A stretch of 64,000 bases of DNA from positions 4,650,001 to 4,714,000 of the forward strand of contig NZ_CP007220.1 of assembly GCF_001632805.1 (NCBI RefSeq). The letters run 5' to 3'. Below, piece after piece: positions 1 to 10,652 of the stretch (its first letter is position 1; every line of letters starts with the position of its first letter). Under the pieces are notes generated by a model. The model worked only from the letters and a program-made list of their open reading frames with translations, was not told where the DNA came from and did not search any database. A program made the translations under genes and the position numbers. The DNA is from Mycobacteroides chelonae CCUG 47445. GTDB lineage: Bacteria > Actinomycetota > Actinomycetes > Mycobacteriales > Mycobacteriaceae.

Positions 1-129
1 CTCGGTGAACTTGCGGCTAGCCTCTATCTCATCCTGCTGGGGATCCTGCAGGAACACGGAGTACGCGAAGCTCACGTACGACTGGTAGTCGTCCTCGTCT
101 TGAATGGTGCGTAGGGTCAGCTCAGACAC
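1..129 (-). CDS. eis2: Eis2-like GNAT N-acetyltransferase, N-terminal 43 codons only
   Basis: The minus strand opens at a GTG at 129-127 and stays open to the window edge. It reads MSELTLRTIQDEDDYQSY and continues into a DPQQDEIE...RKFTE stretch. From memory this matches the start of Eis2 of M. abscessus, a GNAT acetyltransferase that modifies aminoglycosides and capreomycin using acetyl-CoA and is induced by WhiB7. Only the first part of the N-terminal GNAT domain is present, so catalytic residues cannot be checked. The GTG lies about 7 nt after a possible -10 element, which suggests a leaderless mRNA. Reading frame is certain; the family call rests on recalled similarity. Confidence 0.8.
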   Translation of the reverse strand, partial: MSELTLRTIQDEDDYQSYVSFAYSVFLQDPQQDEIEASRKFTE

Positions 130-136
130 ATACCCA

Positions 137-175
137 TGTCTACCGTGCCATGCCAGGACCTGTCACTTGAGTTTT
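137..175 (-). promoter_or_regulatory. Candidate WhiB7-type promoter of eis2
   Basis: On the minus strand an AAAA run (175-172) lies 5 nt upstream of a -35-like GTGACA (166-161). An 18-nt spacer separates this from a -10-like TAGACA (142-137). The eis2 GTG at 129 follows 7 nt later. An AT-rich patch just upstream of the -35 is the described hallmark of WhiB7-dependent promoters. The assignment is inference from layout. Confidence 0.45.
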
Positions 176-209
176 CGGCGTGCTACGGGTCAGGAGGAAA
201 GGAACCGCG

Positions 210-629
210 GTGTGGACTGCCCCCGATGACACGGCAATCGCCGAGATACTGCTGGCAACAAAGACCATTGCCATCGTTGGAGTTTCGGCCAATCCCGACC
301 GGCCGAGTCACGGCGTCTACCGCTATCTGGCCACACACAGTCCTTACCGAATCTTCTTGGTGAATCCGACGATCTCCGAGCTCGACGGTCAGAGGGTCTA
401 CCCGAGTCTTGCGGCGCTGCCGGAGACACCCGACCTCGTCGATGTGTTCCGCCGCCGCGAGGAATTGGCGGGCATCACCCAAGAGGCCATCGACATCGGT
501 GCACGCACACTCTGGTTCCAGCTCGATCTCGTCGATATCGACGCCGCGAACAAGGCCACCGATGCTGGGTTGCAGGTTGTCATGGACCGCTGTACCGAAA
601 TCGAATTCGCTCGTATCAGTTCGCGTTAG
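210..629 (+). CDS. CoA-binding domain protein (YccU-like)
   Basis: A 139-residue protein made almost entirely of a Rossmann-type CoA-binding domain. The signature TIAIVGVSANPDRPSHGVYRYL lies near the N-terminus, with the VNPT...VYPSLAALPETPDLVDVFRR block after it, ending in MDRCTEIEF. Such small proteins bind CoA or a related nucleotide, but their cellular role is unknown. The GTG at 210 is preferred over an upstream GTG at 180 because AGGAGGA at 192-198 lies about 11 nt before it and the family normally begins just before this helix. It is divergent from eis2 and convergent with the membrane protein at 626-1339, overlapping its stop by 4 nt. Confidence 0.85.
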   Translation: MWTAPDDTAIAEILLATKTIAIVGVSANPDRPSHGVYRYLATHSPYRIFLVNPTISELDGQRVYPSLAALPETPDLVDVFRRREELAGITQEAIDIGARTLWFQLDLVDIDAANKATDAGLQVVMDRCTEIEFARISSR

Positions 630-1339
630 CCCCTGGGCGGCCGCGCGCCGATCCGGTCGATCGGTGCGATGTTGTCCACGAGCCAGCGGCCATCACGTTT
701 GGCAAGGGTCATCCGCAGCGCCAGCACCGACTCTTCGGGTTGCGTTTTTGCGGCAACGCTCGTGCGTCGCACCAGGGCGGCGGTCACGGCGTCTTCGGGT
801 CCGAGGGCTTCGATACCCACCGAGATGATCTCACCCTGCTGCGAGATTCCCTTGGCCTTGAGCTCGGCAGTAGCCCTGTCGAAGTCACGCGTGAAGGATT
901 GCCCCTGTCCTTCCGTCATATGCTCGGTGGCCTTGCGCACGTACGAATCCGGACTACCCGGGGCGAAATTCACCACCGCCTCGGCCACCGCCGCGACGAC
1001 GCCGGTCACGGACGCGCGGTCCGCGTTCCCCTCGCGGTCGGGAATCGTCCAATGCCGGTATCCCACGACCGCAACCGACAGCACCGAAATCGTGGCCAGT
1101 GCGACGATCCCGGTACGCAGGGCCGGTCCGTCATCGTCGGTGCCGACGGTCACCGAATCACGTCGGGCCAGATAGGCGTTCACGGCCAACCCTTGAGCGA
1201 TAAGCAGACATGATGCCGTGCACACCACCACCCACCAGGTGGGCCAGCGCAGTATCACGCCAAGCTCGACAATCGCCAGCATCGTCACGAACGGCACCAA
1301 TAGGTCAAAGATGATGACCCGCAGTACATTACGGCTCAT
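626..1339 (-). CDS. Membrane protein with Mce-associated-like C-terminal domain (Rv0200-like)
   Basis: A 237-residue protein starting at ATG 1339. Two hydrophobic segments lie near the N-terminus (about residues 5-25 and 30-52) and a third near 75-95. These are followed by an extracytoplasmic domain ending in a RDGRWLVDNIAP motif, as in Mce-associated and Rv0200-type proteins. The start codon overlaps the stop of the upstream gene (ATGA), so the two are probably translationally coupled. In M. tuberculosis, from memory, Rv0199 and Rv0200 sit next to zmp1 in the same arrangement. Function unknown; a link to Mce transport is only a structural resemblance. Confidence 0.75.
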   Translation of the reverse strand: MSRNVLRVIIFDLLVPFVTMLAIVELGVILRWPTWWVVVCTASCLLIAQGLAVNAYLARRDSVTVGTDDDGPALRTGIVALATISVLSVAVVGYRHWTIPDREGNADRASVTGVVAAVAEAVVNFAPGSPDSYVRKATEHMTEGQGQSFTRDFDRATAELKAKGISQQGEIISVGIEALGPEDAVTAALVRRTSVAAKTQPEESVLALRMTLAKRDGRWLVDNIAPIDRIGARPPRG

Positions 1340-1905
1340 CGCAGCAGCTCCAGACCAGTGACCAGCAACTGGTCCCCAACCTTGGACACCGCAAGCCGGA
1401 GGTGCCATTGATTGATCTTCGGGGCGGCATTGGCATCGCGCGTCACGGACGTGGCCACCACCATGACGCGATCCACCCGCTCCACGGAAGGCAGGCCGAT
1501 GTCCTCATCGGGAATTCTCGCGCCGACCCTGTCCATGGCCACCGCATCGATCTCTCCCGCCGCGTCGGCATCGACCGTTCGCGCGAGCTTCACGACGCCC
1601 GCGAGCATCTCCCCCAGATGATCACTCAGCTGCCCAGCAGTACCGTCCTGCAGCATCTGCACACTGGAGTCGACATTGCCCTTCTTCATGTTGATCAAGG
1701 TGTTGACCCAGGTCACCGCGGTATCAAGCACGCGGGAGTCGTAGCGGTCGCGGGCCGCTTGGCTGCGATGGCCGGCGACGATGAAGACCGAAAGCACCAG
1801 AGCGACAACCGTGATCGCGCCAAGAACGGCCGACAGCACGCCGTACCGGGAGACGACGGGTCCGTCTGCACTGCCTTGGCTGGTCGCCGGGGCCTCTTTG
1901 CTCAC
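1336..1905 (-). CDS. Single-span membrane protein, Mce-associated-like (Rv0199-like)
   Basis: A 189-residue protein with one N-terminal transmembrane helix (about residues 20-45). An extracytoplasmic domain of the kind seen in Mce-associated proteins follows (RYDSRVLDTAVTWVNTLINM, then TSVTRDANAAPKINQWHLRL). The GTG at 1905 is chosen because AGGG/GAGG purines lie just upstream and longer versions run into the zmp1 start region. First gene of a two-gene operon with 626-1339. Only 36 bp separate it from the divergent zmp1, so the promoters must overlap. Function unknown. Confidence 0.72.
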   Translation of the reverse strand: MSKEAPATSQGSADGPVVSRYGVLSAVLGAITVVALVLSVFIVAGHRSQAARDRYDSRVLDTAVTWVNTLINMKKGNVDSSVQMLQDGTAGQLSDHLGEMLAGVVKLARTVDADAAGEIDAVAMDRVGARIPDEDIGLPSVERVDRVMVVATSVTRDANAAPKINQWHLRLAVSKVGDQLLVTGLELLR

Positions 1906-1941
1906 GGGCCTCACCCTAGCGACCCATGCCACCATGGACGG

Positions 1942-3924
1942 GTGACGACAGAATCCGTGCTGCCAAAATCCGGTATCGACCTGAGCTACCGCGACGAATC
2001 CATCCGCCCGCAGGATGACCTGTTCGGCCACGTCAATGGGCGCTGGCTCGCCGAGTACTCCATTCCAGCCGACCGTGCCGTCGACGGAGCGTTCCGAACT
2101 CTGTTCGACCGCGCCGAGGAGCAGGTGCGCGGCATCATCACGGAGGCCGCCGACTCGGGTGCACCCGAAGGTACCGAGGCGCAGAAGATCGGCGACCTGT
2201 TCACGAGTTTCATGGACATCGAGACCGTGGCAGCTGTCGGCCTGGCACCGCTTCATCAGGAGCTGGAGGGGGTCACCTCGGCTGCCGATGTCACCGCACT
2301 GGCCGCTGTCATGGGTACGTTGCAGCGGGCCGGCGCCGGCAGCGGGGTGGGCTGCTACGTGGACACCGATGCCAAGGATTCCTCCCGCTACCTCCTGCAC
2401 ATCAGCCAGTCCGGCCTGGGCCTGCCTGATGAGTCCTACTACCGGGAAGAGCAGCACGCGGCGACGCGCGAGGCGTATCGCACCCATATCGCCGCCATGT
2501 TCACGCTCGTGTACGGCGAGGGTGACCACGCCGATACCGCCGACCGAATCCTCGCGCTGGAGACCAAGATCGCCGCAGGACACTGGGACGTCGTGAAGCG
2601 GCGCGATGCCGAGCTGAGCTACAACCTGGTGCGGTTCGCGGACCTGGAGCACACCGCCCCCGGATTCGATTGGGACGGATGGATCTCCGGGCTGGGCGCC
2701 ACCACCGGCCAAGTCACCGAACTGGTGGTGCGACAGCCCGACTACCTGACCGCCTTCGCGAGCCTCTGGGCCACGGAGCCGTTGAGTGATTGGAAGCTCT
2801 GGGCAAGCTGGCGACTCATCTGCGCCCGCGCGGCGTACCTCACCGAACCGCTGGTGGCAGAGAACTTTGACTTCTACGGACGCACGTTGTCCGGTACCGA
2901 GCAGATCCGCGACCGCTGGAAGCGCGGTGTCGCGGTGGTCGAGTCACTACTCGGCGAGGCCGTGGGCCAGCTCTATGTCTCGCGCCACTTCCCGCCGAAC
3001 GCCAAGGCGCGCATGGAGGTTCTCGTCGACAACCTGCGTGAGGCCTACCGGGTCAGCATCACCGACCTGGAGTGGATGACGCCGGAGACCCGTGAACGTG
3101 CCCTGCAGAAGCTCGACAAGTTCACCCCCAAGATCGGCTACCCCGCCACATGGCGTGATTACTCGACTATCGCCATCCGGCGCGATGACCTGCTGGGGAA
3201 TGTCCGGCGTGCGACAGCCGCCGAGTGCGACCGCGGACTGGCCAAGTTGGCCGGACCCGTCGATCGCGACGAGTGGTTCATGACCCCGCAGACGGTGAAC
3301 GCCTACTACAACCCAGGAATGAACGAAATCGTCTTTCCCGCAGCGATTCTGCAGCCGCCCTTCTTCGATGCAGACGCCGATGACGCCGCCAACTACGGCG
3401 GCATCGGTGCCGTCATCGGCCACGAGATAGGTCATGGATTCGACGATCAGGGTTCCAAGTACGACGGCGAGGGCAACCTGGTCAACTGGTGGACCGATAC
3501 CGACCGGGACGAATTCGGAGTGCGTACAACGGCGTTGATCAAACAGTACGACGAGTTCGTCCCCCGCGAGCTCTCCGATCAACACGTCAACGGTGCGTTT
3601 ACCGTCGGTGAGAACATCGGCGATCTGGGCGGTCTCTCGATCGCACTACTGGCCTACGAGATCTCGCTGCGCGGCATCCCCGCCCCCGTCATCGATGGAC
3701 TCACCGGAGCACAGCGGGTCTTCTTCGGCTGGGCGCAGGTGTGGCGCACAAAGGCCCGCGAGGCTGAGGCCATTCGGCGGCTGTCGGTAGACCCGCACTC
3801 CCCGCCTGAATTCCGCTGCAATGGCGTGGTCCGCAACATCGACGCGTTCTACGAAGCCTTCGAGCTGAGCGCCGAGGACGAGCTGTTCCTGGATGCCGAT
3901 CAGCGCGTACGCATCTGGAGCTGA
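1942..3924 (+). CDS. zmp1: M13-family zinc metallopeptidase Zmp1 (neprilysin-like)
   Basis: A 660-residue M13 peptidase. The N-terminus has SGIDLSYRDESIRPQDDLFGHVNGRW, matching mycobacterial Zmp1. The zinc site HEIGH is at residues 494-498 and the third ligand Glu is in ENIGD at about 557. The NAYYNP substrate-binding motif and the C-terminal family end VRIWS are intact. Length agrees with M. tuberculosis Zmp1 (about 663). No signal peptide is visible, as in the family. In M. tuberculosis Zmp1 affects phagosome maturation and inflammasome signalling. The GTG at 1942 is the only in-frame start that fits the conserved N-terminus; no clear Shine-Dalgarno precedes it, which may mean a leaderless transcript. 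Confidence 0.93.
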   Translation: MTTESVLPKSGIDLSYRDESIRPQDDLFGHVNGRWLAEYSIPADRAVDGAFRTLFDRAEEQVRGIITEAADSGAPEGTEAQKIGDLFTSFMDIETVAAVGLAPLHQELEGVTSAADVTALAAVMGTLQRAGAGSGVGCYVDTDAKDSSRYLLHISQSGLGLPDESYYREEQHAATREAYRTHIAAMFTLVYGEGDHADTADRILALETKIAAGHWDVVKRRDAELSYNLVRFADLEHTAPGFDWDGWISGLGATTGQVTELVVRQPDYLTAFASLWATEPLSDWKLWASWRLICARAAYLTEPLVAENFDFYGRTLSGTEQIRDRWKRGVAVVESLLGEAVGQLYVSRHFPPNAKARMEVLVDNLREAYRVSITDLEWMTPETRERALQKLDKFTPKIGYPATWRDYSTIAIRRDDLLGNVRRATAAECDRGLAKLAGPVDRDEWFMTPQTVNAYYNPGMNEIVFPAAILQPPFFDADADDAANYGGIGAVIGHEIGHGFDDQGSKYDGEGNLVNWWTDTDRDEFGVRTTALIKQYDEFVPRELSDQHVNGAFTVGENIGDLGGLSIALLAYEISLRGIPAPVIDGLTGAQRVFFGWAQVWRTKAREAEAIRRLSVDPHSPPEFRCNGVVRNIDAFYEAFELSAEDELFLDADQRVRIWS

Positions 3925-3934
3925 GCTCCCACAA

Positions 3935-3971
3935 CGAGAAAGCCCCCGGCCAGTGGCCGGGGGCTTTCTCG
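3935..3971. terminator. Strong bidirectional hairpin terminator
   Basis: A perfect 17-bp inverted repeat with a 3-nt loop (arms 3935-3951 and 3955-3971; GC-rich core flanked by GAGAAAG / CTTTCTC). It lies between the convergent zmp1 and L,D-transpeptidase genes. The A-rich left and T-rich right flanks suit termination in both directions. Confidence 0.9.
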
Positions 3972-3985
3972 TGCGCTAGGGAGAT

Positions 3986-4993
3986 CTAGAAGCGCTGCCA
4001 ATCGTCGTAGCCGTCGTAGTCCTTGTACGGGCCACCGGGCGAGTTCTTCACGATCACCGGATCACCAGGGTGGGACTGGTTGAAGTACCAGGTCGCGTTC
4101 TCGGTGCTCAGGTTGATGCAGCCATGGCTGGTATCACTCTTGCCCTGCTGGCCGACCGACCACGGTGCGGCGTGGACGAAGATGCCGGAGTTGGACAACC
4201 GGGTGGCCCAGTAGACGTCAAGCTTGTAGCCCTCGGCCGAATTGACCGGCACTCCATACGTTGACGAGTCCATCACCATCTTCTGGAACTTCTCGCTGAC
4301 GTAATACGTGCCGTTCTTCGTCTCGTGCTTCTTGTCGTGCTTACCCATCGACATCGGCATGGTGCGTTCCACCACCCCGTTGCGGGTCACCGTCATCGTG
4401 AACGTTGCGTCATCGATCGTGGACACGAATGCGTCACCGACCTTGAAACTCCACTTGGTCCCGCCGGCGTTCACGTTCACATCGGTGTTCGCGGGCCAGA
4501 ACTGGGTGGGCTTCCAGCGCAGCTGCTGATCGGTGTACCAGTAGAAGTATCCCGGTGCGGGCTTCGACGTAGTGATCTTCACGGCGGCCTCGGCGGCCTT
4601 CTTGTCTGTCACCGGAGCCGCGAAGACGATCGTCACCGGCTGAGCCACACCAACGACATCGCCATTGTTGGGCGAGTTCTTCAACAGGCCCACCGGTAGC
4701 GGCGGCACATCGCCCGTCGGAGGCGCCCCGGGAGGCGGCGTGGTCGGCGCCGGAGCCGGCGGAACCTCGCCGGGAGGCGGCGCGTCAGGCGCGGGTGGCG
4801 GCGGCAGCTCCCACGGCAGCGGCGGGGGCGGCGGTAGCTCGAACGGCGGCGGTGGGGGTGCCGGTTCCTGAATACCCGGATCGCCGGGGTCACCCGGCTC
4901 TGCGAGGGCAGGAATCACGCCAGCACCCAGCAGTCCTGCAACACAGATACCGCTGATGAGGGCGCGCCGGGACCAACGAGTTAAGACAAGCAT
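3986..4993 (-). CDS. L,D-transpeptidase (YkuD domain) with proline-rich linker
   Basis: A 335-residue exported protein that forms or remodels 3-3 peptidoglycan crosslinks. An N-terminal signal sequence (RRALISGICVAGLLGAG, ending at an ALA site) is followed by about 65 residues of Pro-rich linker, an Ig-like domain and a C-terminal YkuD domain. The active-site motif SHGCINL has its Cys at residue 292, and the accompanying IFVHAAPWS His is present. The ATG at 4993 is chosen over the GTG at 4999 because AGGAG (5003-4999) lies 5 nt upstream. Carbapenems that acylate this Cys are the known inhibitors of the family. Transcribed towards zmp1 and terminated by the hairpin at 3935-3971. Confidence 0.92.
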   Translation of the reverse strand: MLVLTRWSRRALISGICVAGLLGAGVIPALAEPGDPGDPGIQEPAPPPPPFELPPPPPLPWELPPPPAPDAPPPGEVPPAPAPTTPPPGAPPTGDVPPLPVGLLKNSPNNGDVVGVAQPVTIVFAAPVTDKKAAEAAVKITTSKPAPGYFYWYTDQQLRWKPTQFWPANTDVNVNAGGTKWSFKVGDAFVSTIDDATFTMTVTRNGVVERTMPMSMGKHDKKHETKNGTYYVSEKFQKMVMDSSTYGVPVNSAEGYKLDVYWATRLSNSGIFVHAAPWSVGQQGKSDTSHGCINLSTENATWYFNQSHPGDPVIVKNSPGGPYKDYDGYDDWQRF

Positions 4994-5161
4994 GCTCACT
5001 CCTGTAGACGCGACACATCCAGTGTGTCATAGGGTTCGTCGCCACCAGGCAACACGATGTTTCACTGGTTCAAGAAAATACGTCTTGACCAGGCCTTATC
5101 GCCGTTGATTAGAAAAGGTCACATTCATAACCCCGTGGGGGTACCTGATGTGACTCAGCGC

Positions 5162-5188
5162 GCTGGGCGACCGTCGCGGACGCCCAGC
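5162..5188. terminator. Possible hairpin downstream of the fadE-type gene
   Basis: Inside the 224-bp gap between the L,D-transpeptidase start and the acyl-CoA dehydrogenase stop. The 8-bp arms gctgggcg (5162-5169) and cgcccagc (5181-5188) enclose an 11-nt loop, 30 nt past the acyl-CoA dehydrogenase stop. No T-run follows, so termination is only possible. The rest of the gap is AT-richer and presumably carries the transpeptidase promoter, but no convincing -35/-10 pair was found. Confidence 0.35.
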
Positions 5189-5217
5189 TCACCCAGCCAG
5201 CTAAGTACTCCGACAGG

Positions 5218-6374
5218 CTACCGGCTCAACGCACGGGCGATGAGCATCAGCTGCACCTCGCTCGTGCCCTCGCCGATCTCGAGGATTTTGCTGTCGCGAT
5301 ACTGGCGGGCGACCGGAGACTCGTTCATGAATCCGGCGCCCCCGAAGATCTGGGTGGCATCCCGCGCGTTGTCCATCGCCGCCTCGCTGGCCACCAGCTT
5401 GGCAATCGAAGCCTCGGTCTTGAACGGCTTTCCGGCCAGCAGCAGCGCGGCAGCGTGGTAGTAAGCCAACCGGGCCGTGTGCGCGCGCGCCTGCATCCGG
5501 GCGATCTTGAACGACACCGACTGATAGTCGATGATCGCGCTACCGAAGGCCGGGCGGCTGCTGGCGTACCGCAGGCTTTCGTCGACGCATCCCTGTGCTG
5601 CCCCGGTTGCCAATGCCGCGATGGCGATTCGCCCCTCATCGAGGATCCGCAGAAATCCCGCGTAACCACGACCACGCTCACCCAACAGATTCTCGTAGGG
5701 CACCCGCACATCGTCGAAGCTCAGCGGATGCGTGTCCGAGGCATTCCAACCGACCTTGTCGTACCCGGGTTCGACGGTGAATCCCGGCGCGCCTGAAGGT
5801 ACGTGAATGACCGAGATCTCCGGCGATCCGTCCGTCGAACGTCCGGTCACTGCCGCAACACCCACCACCGCGGTGATATCGGTTCCGGAATTGGTGATGA
5901 ATGCCTTGGAGCCGTTGATGACCCAGCTGCCGTCATCCTCGACTGCCCGGGTACGAATCGAGCCAGGGATGTCGGTGCCGCCACCGGGCTCAGTCAAACC
6001 GAAGGCGGCCAGGGATTTTCCGGAGGCGAGCGCCGGAAGCCAGCGCTGCTTCTGCTCCTCGTTCCCAAATCGATAGATCGGCATGGCCCCTAGCGACACG
6101 GCTGCCTCGAGGGTGATGGCCACACTCTGGTCCACCCGGGCCAGTTCTTCCAGCGTCAGACACAGCGCGAAGTAGTCACCACCCATTCCGCCGTACTCCT
6201 CGGGGAAGGGCAGACCGAACAGCCCCATGTCACCCATCTGCGCCACCACCGCGTACGGGAAGGTCTTGGTGGCGTCATGATGGGCGGCCACCGGCGCCAC
6301 CACCGAATTGGCAAATTCTTCAACGGTTTTACGTAGCGATTCGTACTCGTCGGGCAGTTCCGCGGTGCTAAATG

Positions 6375-6378
<4 letters not shown>
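5218..6378 (-). CDS. Acyl-CoA dehydrogenase (FadE19-like) of a branched-chain acyl-CoA operon
   Basis: A 386-residue FAD-dependent acyl-CoA dehydrogenase with the three standard domains: FGLTEPGGGTD flavin/substrate loop, central beta domain, and C-terminal helical domain with QIFGGAGFMNE. The catalytic base appears to be the Glu of GEGTSEVQ near the C-terminus, the canonical position. The alternative isovaleryl-type Glu position holds Gly (LDEGR). It is the last gene of accD-accA-fadE; its ATG overlaps the accA stop by 4 nt. By analogy with the M. tuberculosis accD1-accA1-fadE19 set it oxidises short branched acyl-CoAs from leucine or isoleucine, but the exact substrate is not fixed by the sequence. 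Confidence 0.88.
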
Positions 6379-8333
<1,955 letters not shown>

Positions 8334-8370
8334 TGGCCGCACCTTCTGTTTTTCGTGTAGACACTCATCA

Positions 8371-9948
8371 CTACATCCGGAAGACGCCATAGGAAATGGG
8401 TTCAAGTGGTGCGTTGGCGCAGATTCCGAGCGCCAGCCCGAGCACCGTACGCGTATCGGCGGGGTCGATCACTCCGTCGTCCCAAAGCCGCGCCGTCGAG
8501 TAGTACGGATTACCTTGCCGTTCATACTGTTCACGTATGGGCGCCTTGAACGCTTCCTGCTCATCCTCGGTGAACTCCTTGCCCGACGCCGCGCTTTGAT
8601 CGGCGCGCACCGTCGCAAGCACCGAGGCGGCCTGCTCACCGCCCATCACCGAGATGCGTGCGTTCGGCCACATCCACAGGAATCGCGGCGAGTACGCGCG
8701 TCCGCACATCGAGTAGTTGCCAGCCCCGTAAGAGCCACCGATGACCACCGTCAGCTTGGGCACACGTGCGCACGCCACGGCGGTGACCATCTTCGCCCCG
8801 TGCTTGGCGATACCGGCGGCTTCGTAATCGCGACCCACCATGAATCCGGAGATGTTCTGCAGAAACACCAGCGGAATGCGCCGCTGATCGCACAGTTCGA
8901 TGAAATGTGCAGCCTTCATGGCACTTTCAGCGAACAGCACCCCGTTGTTCGCGATGATTCCGACCGGGTGCCCGTGCAGCCGCGCGGTTCCCGTGACGAG
9001 CGATTTTCCGTACTCGGCTTTGAACTCGGTGAAGGTGCCGCCGTCCACGAGCCGCACGATCACCTCGTGGACGTCGTAGGGGATGCGCGGATCGGTGGGC
9101 ACCACGTCGTACAGGGTGCCCGGATCGCGCTCTGGGGCAATTGTTTCGGTAACCGGCCAGGGCGCCTCAACCTTGGGCGCCAGCGTCGACACGATGCGGC
9201 GCACGATCCGCAACGCGTCCTTGTCATCGGCCGCCAGGTGATCGGTCACACCCGAGGTACGCGAATGCAGGTCGCCGCCGCCGAGCTCCTCGGCGGTCAC
9301 CACCTCACCCGTGGCGGCCTTCACCAGCGGCGGACCACCCAAGAAGATCGTGCCCTGTTTGCGCACGATGACGGCTTCGTCGCTCATCGCCGGCACATAC
9401 GCGCCACCGGCGGTGCAACTGCCCAGCACCGCGGCGATCTGCGGAACTCCCTTGGCGCTCATGGTGGCCTGGTTGTAGAAGATCCTGCCGAAGTGCTCGC
9501 GATCCGGGAACACCGCGTCTTGCTTGGGCAGGAAGGCGCCACCGGAGTCCACCAGGTAGATACAGGGCAGCCGGTTCTGTAGCGCGATTTCCTGGGCGCG
9601 CAGGTGCTTCTTGACCGTCATCGGGTAGTACGTGCCGCCCTTGACCGTCGCATCGTTGGCGGCAATCACGCATTCGCGCCCCGAGACACGGCCGATACCG
9701 GCGATCATGCTGGCCCCGGGCGCGTCGTCGTCGTACATGCCGTTCGCCGCCAGCGGTGACAACTCCAGAAACGGGCTGCCCGGGTCAAGTAGCGCCTCGA
9801 CACGGTCGCGCGGGAGGAGCTTGCCGCGGTCCACATGCCGTTGTCGGGACTGCTCATTGCCGCCGAGCGCGGCGCGTGCGAGCCGCTCCCGCAGCTCGGC
9901 AACCAGTCGAGCATGCTCGGCCCTGTTCTGCTCACCAACCAGAGTCAT
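8371..9948 (-). CDS. accD1: Acyl-CoA carboxylase beta subunit, methylcrotonyl-CoA type (AccD1-like)
   Basis: A 525-residue carboxyltransferase. The run [19 protein letters not shown], the [10 protein letters not shown] oxyanion motif and [13 protein letters not shown] are typical of the beta subunit of methylcrotonyl-CoA carboxylase rather than propionyl-CoA carboxylase. The second oxyanion region [15 protein letters not shown] is also present. First gene of accD-accA-fadE. It starts at ATG 9948 and is divergent from a TetR gene, with a large palindromic operator in the 101-bp gap. The order accD1-accA1-fadE19 with a nearby TetR matches, from memory, the leucine-degradation locus of M. tuberculosis (Rv2500c-Rv2506). 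Confidence 0.9.
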   Translation of the reverse strand: MTLVGEQNRAEHARLVAELRERLARAALGGNEQSRQRHVDRGKLLPRDRVEALLDPGSPFLELSPLAANGMYDDDAPGASMIAGIGRVSGRECVIAANDATVKGGTYYPMTVKKHLRAQEIALQNRLPCIYLVDSGGAFLPKQDAVFPDREHFGRIFYNQATMSAKGVPQIAAVLGSCTAGGAYVPAMSDEAVIVRKQGTIFLGGPPLVKAATGEVVTAEELGGGDLHSRTSGVTDHLAADDKDALRIVRRIVSTLAPKVEAPWPVTETIAPERDPGTLYDVVPTDPRIPYDVHEVIVRLVDGGTFTEFKAEYGKSLVTGTARLHGHPVGIIANNGVLFAESAMKAAHFIELCDQRRIPLVFLQNISGFMVGRDYEAAGIAKHGAKMVTAVACARVPKLTVVIGGSYGAGNYSMCGRAYSPRFLWMWPNARISVMGGEQAASVLATVRADQSAASGKEFTEDEQEAFKAPIREQYERQGNPYYSTARLWDDGVIDPADTRTVLGLALGICANAPLEPISYGVFRM

Positions 9949-9972
9949 ACCCAGCTCCGAAATCTGAAGTTT

Positions 9973-10017
9973 CAGTTAATGAGGATTAACTTGAATTAAG
10001 ATAATCTCCATTAACTG
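9973..10017. promoter_or_regulatory. AT-rich palindromic operator between accD and TetR
   Basis: Two 16-nt arms, cagttaatgaggatta (9973-9988) and taatctccattaactg (10002-10017), are inverted repeats with two mismatches and a 13-nt spacer. The left arm also overlaps a smaller palindrome, GTTAAT-N4-ATTAAC (9975-9990). This island is far richer in A+T than its surroundings and sits between the divergent accD and TetR starts. It is the probable binding site of the TetR protein for autoregulation and control of the operon. Confidence 0.75.
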
Positions 10018-10049
10018 ATTTGTCTAGAGCGCGCCGCCGAGGAGGTGTG

Positions 10050-10652
10050 ATGACCAACCTGGTACCCGAGTCGGAAACTCCGAACAAACGCGAACGTGCC
10101 AAAGCCGATCGTCGGGATCAGCTGCTGCAGGCCGCGGCCCGGCTGGTGGCCATGCGCGGGTATGCGCGGGTGCGACTGGAAGATCTCGGCTCGGCCGTGG
10201 GAATTAGCGGCCCGGCGATATACCGGCACTTCCCCAACAAGGAAGCCCTACTGGTTGACCTGCTCACCGACGTGAGCCGCAGGCTTCTTGCCGGTGGTAC
10301 CGATGTCGTCGAGACGGCAGCCGGAGCGTCAGAAGCGCTCTCTGGTCTCATCGATTTCCACCTCGACTTCGCACTCAACGAGAGCGACCTGATCCGGGTG
10401 CAGGACCGCGATCTTGACTCGCTACCGGAGAACGCACGACGTCAGGTGCGCCAATATCAGCGCCGGTACGTGGAGGCCTGGGTGCAGGTGCTGTGCCAGA
10501 TCGATGGCGAACTCGATGAGTCGGATGCGCGCATCAAGGCGCATGCCGCGTTCGGCCTGATGAACTCCACGCCCTACAGCGCCGGTCGATCAGCGCCCAC
10601 TCAGACGCGCGCGGTGCTGCGGCAGATGGTGGTTGCCGCGCTCGGCTCCTAG
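10050..10652 (+). CDS. TetR-family regulator of the accD-accA-fadE operon
   Basis: A 200-residue TetR protein. The N-terminal helix-turn-helix (LVAMRGYARVRLEDLGSAVGISGPAIYRHFPNKEALL, residues about 31-68) is intact and the C-terminal half is the ligand domain. The ATG at 10050 is preferred over an upstream start at 10020 because GAGGAGG (10039-10045) lies 4 nt before it. The divergent layout with accD and the operator between them suggest repression relieved by a branched-chain acyl-CoA, as known for LiuR-type and Rv2506-type regulators. Its last codons overlap the convergent ricR stop. Confidence 0.85.
   Translation: MTNLVPESETPNKRERAKADRRDQLLQAAARLVAMRGYARVRLEDLGSAVGISGPAIYRHFPNKEALLVDLLTDVSRRLLAGGTDVVETAAGASEALSGLIDFHLDFALNESDLIRVQDRDLDSLPENARRQVRQYQRRYVEAWVQVLCQIDGELDESDARIKAHAAFGLMNSTPYSAGRSAPTQTRAVLRQMVVAALGS

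Noticed and set aside
1906..2712. Upstream extension of the minus-strand membrane protein frame across the start of zmp1
   Set aside because: It would overlap the conserved zmp1 N-terminus and adds only low-complexity sequence; the GTG at 1905 fits the membrane protein.
4681..4871. Simple-sequence GC-rich repeats in the L,D-transpeptidase gene
   Set aside because: They encode the Pro-rich linker of the exported enzyme; not a mobile or CRISPR-type repeat.
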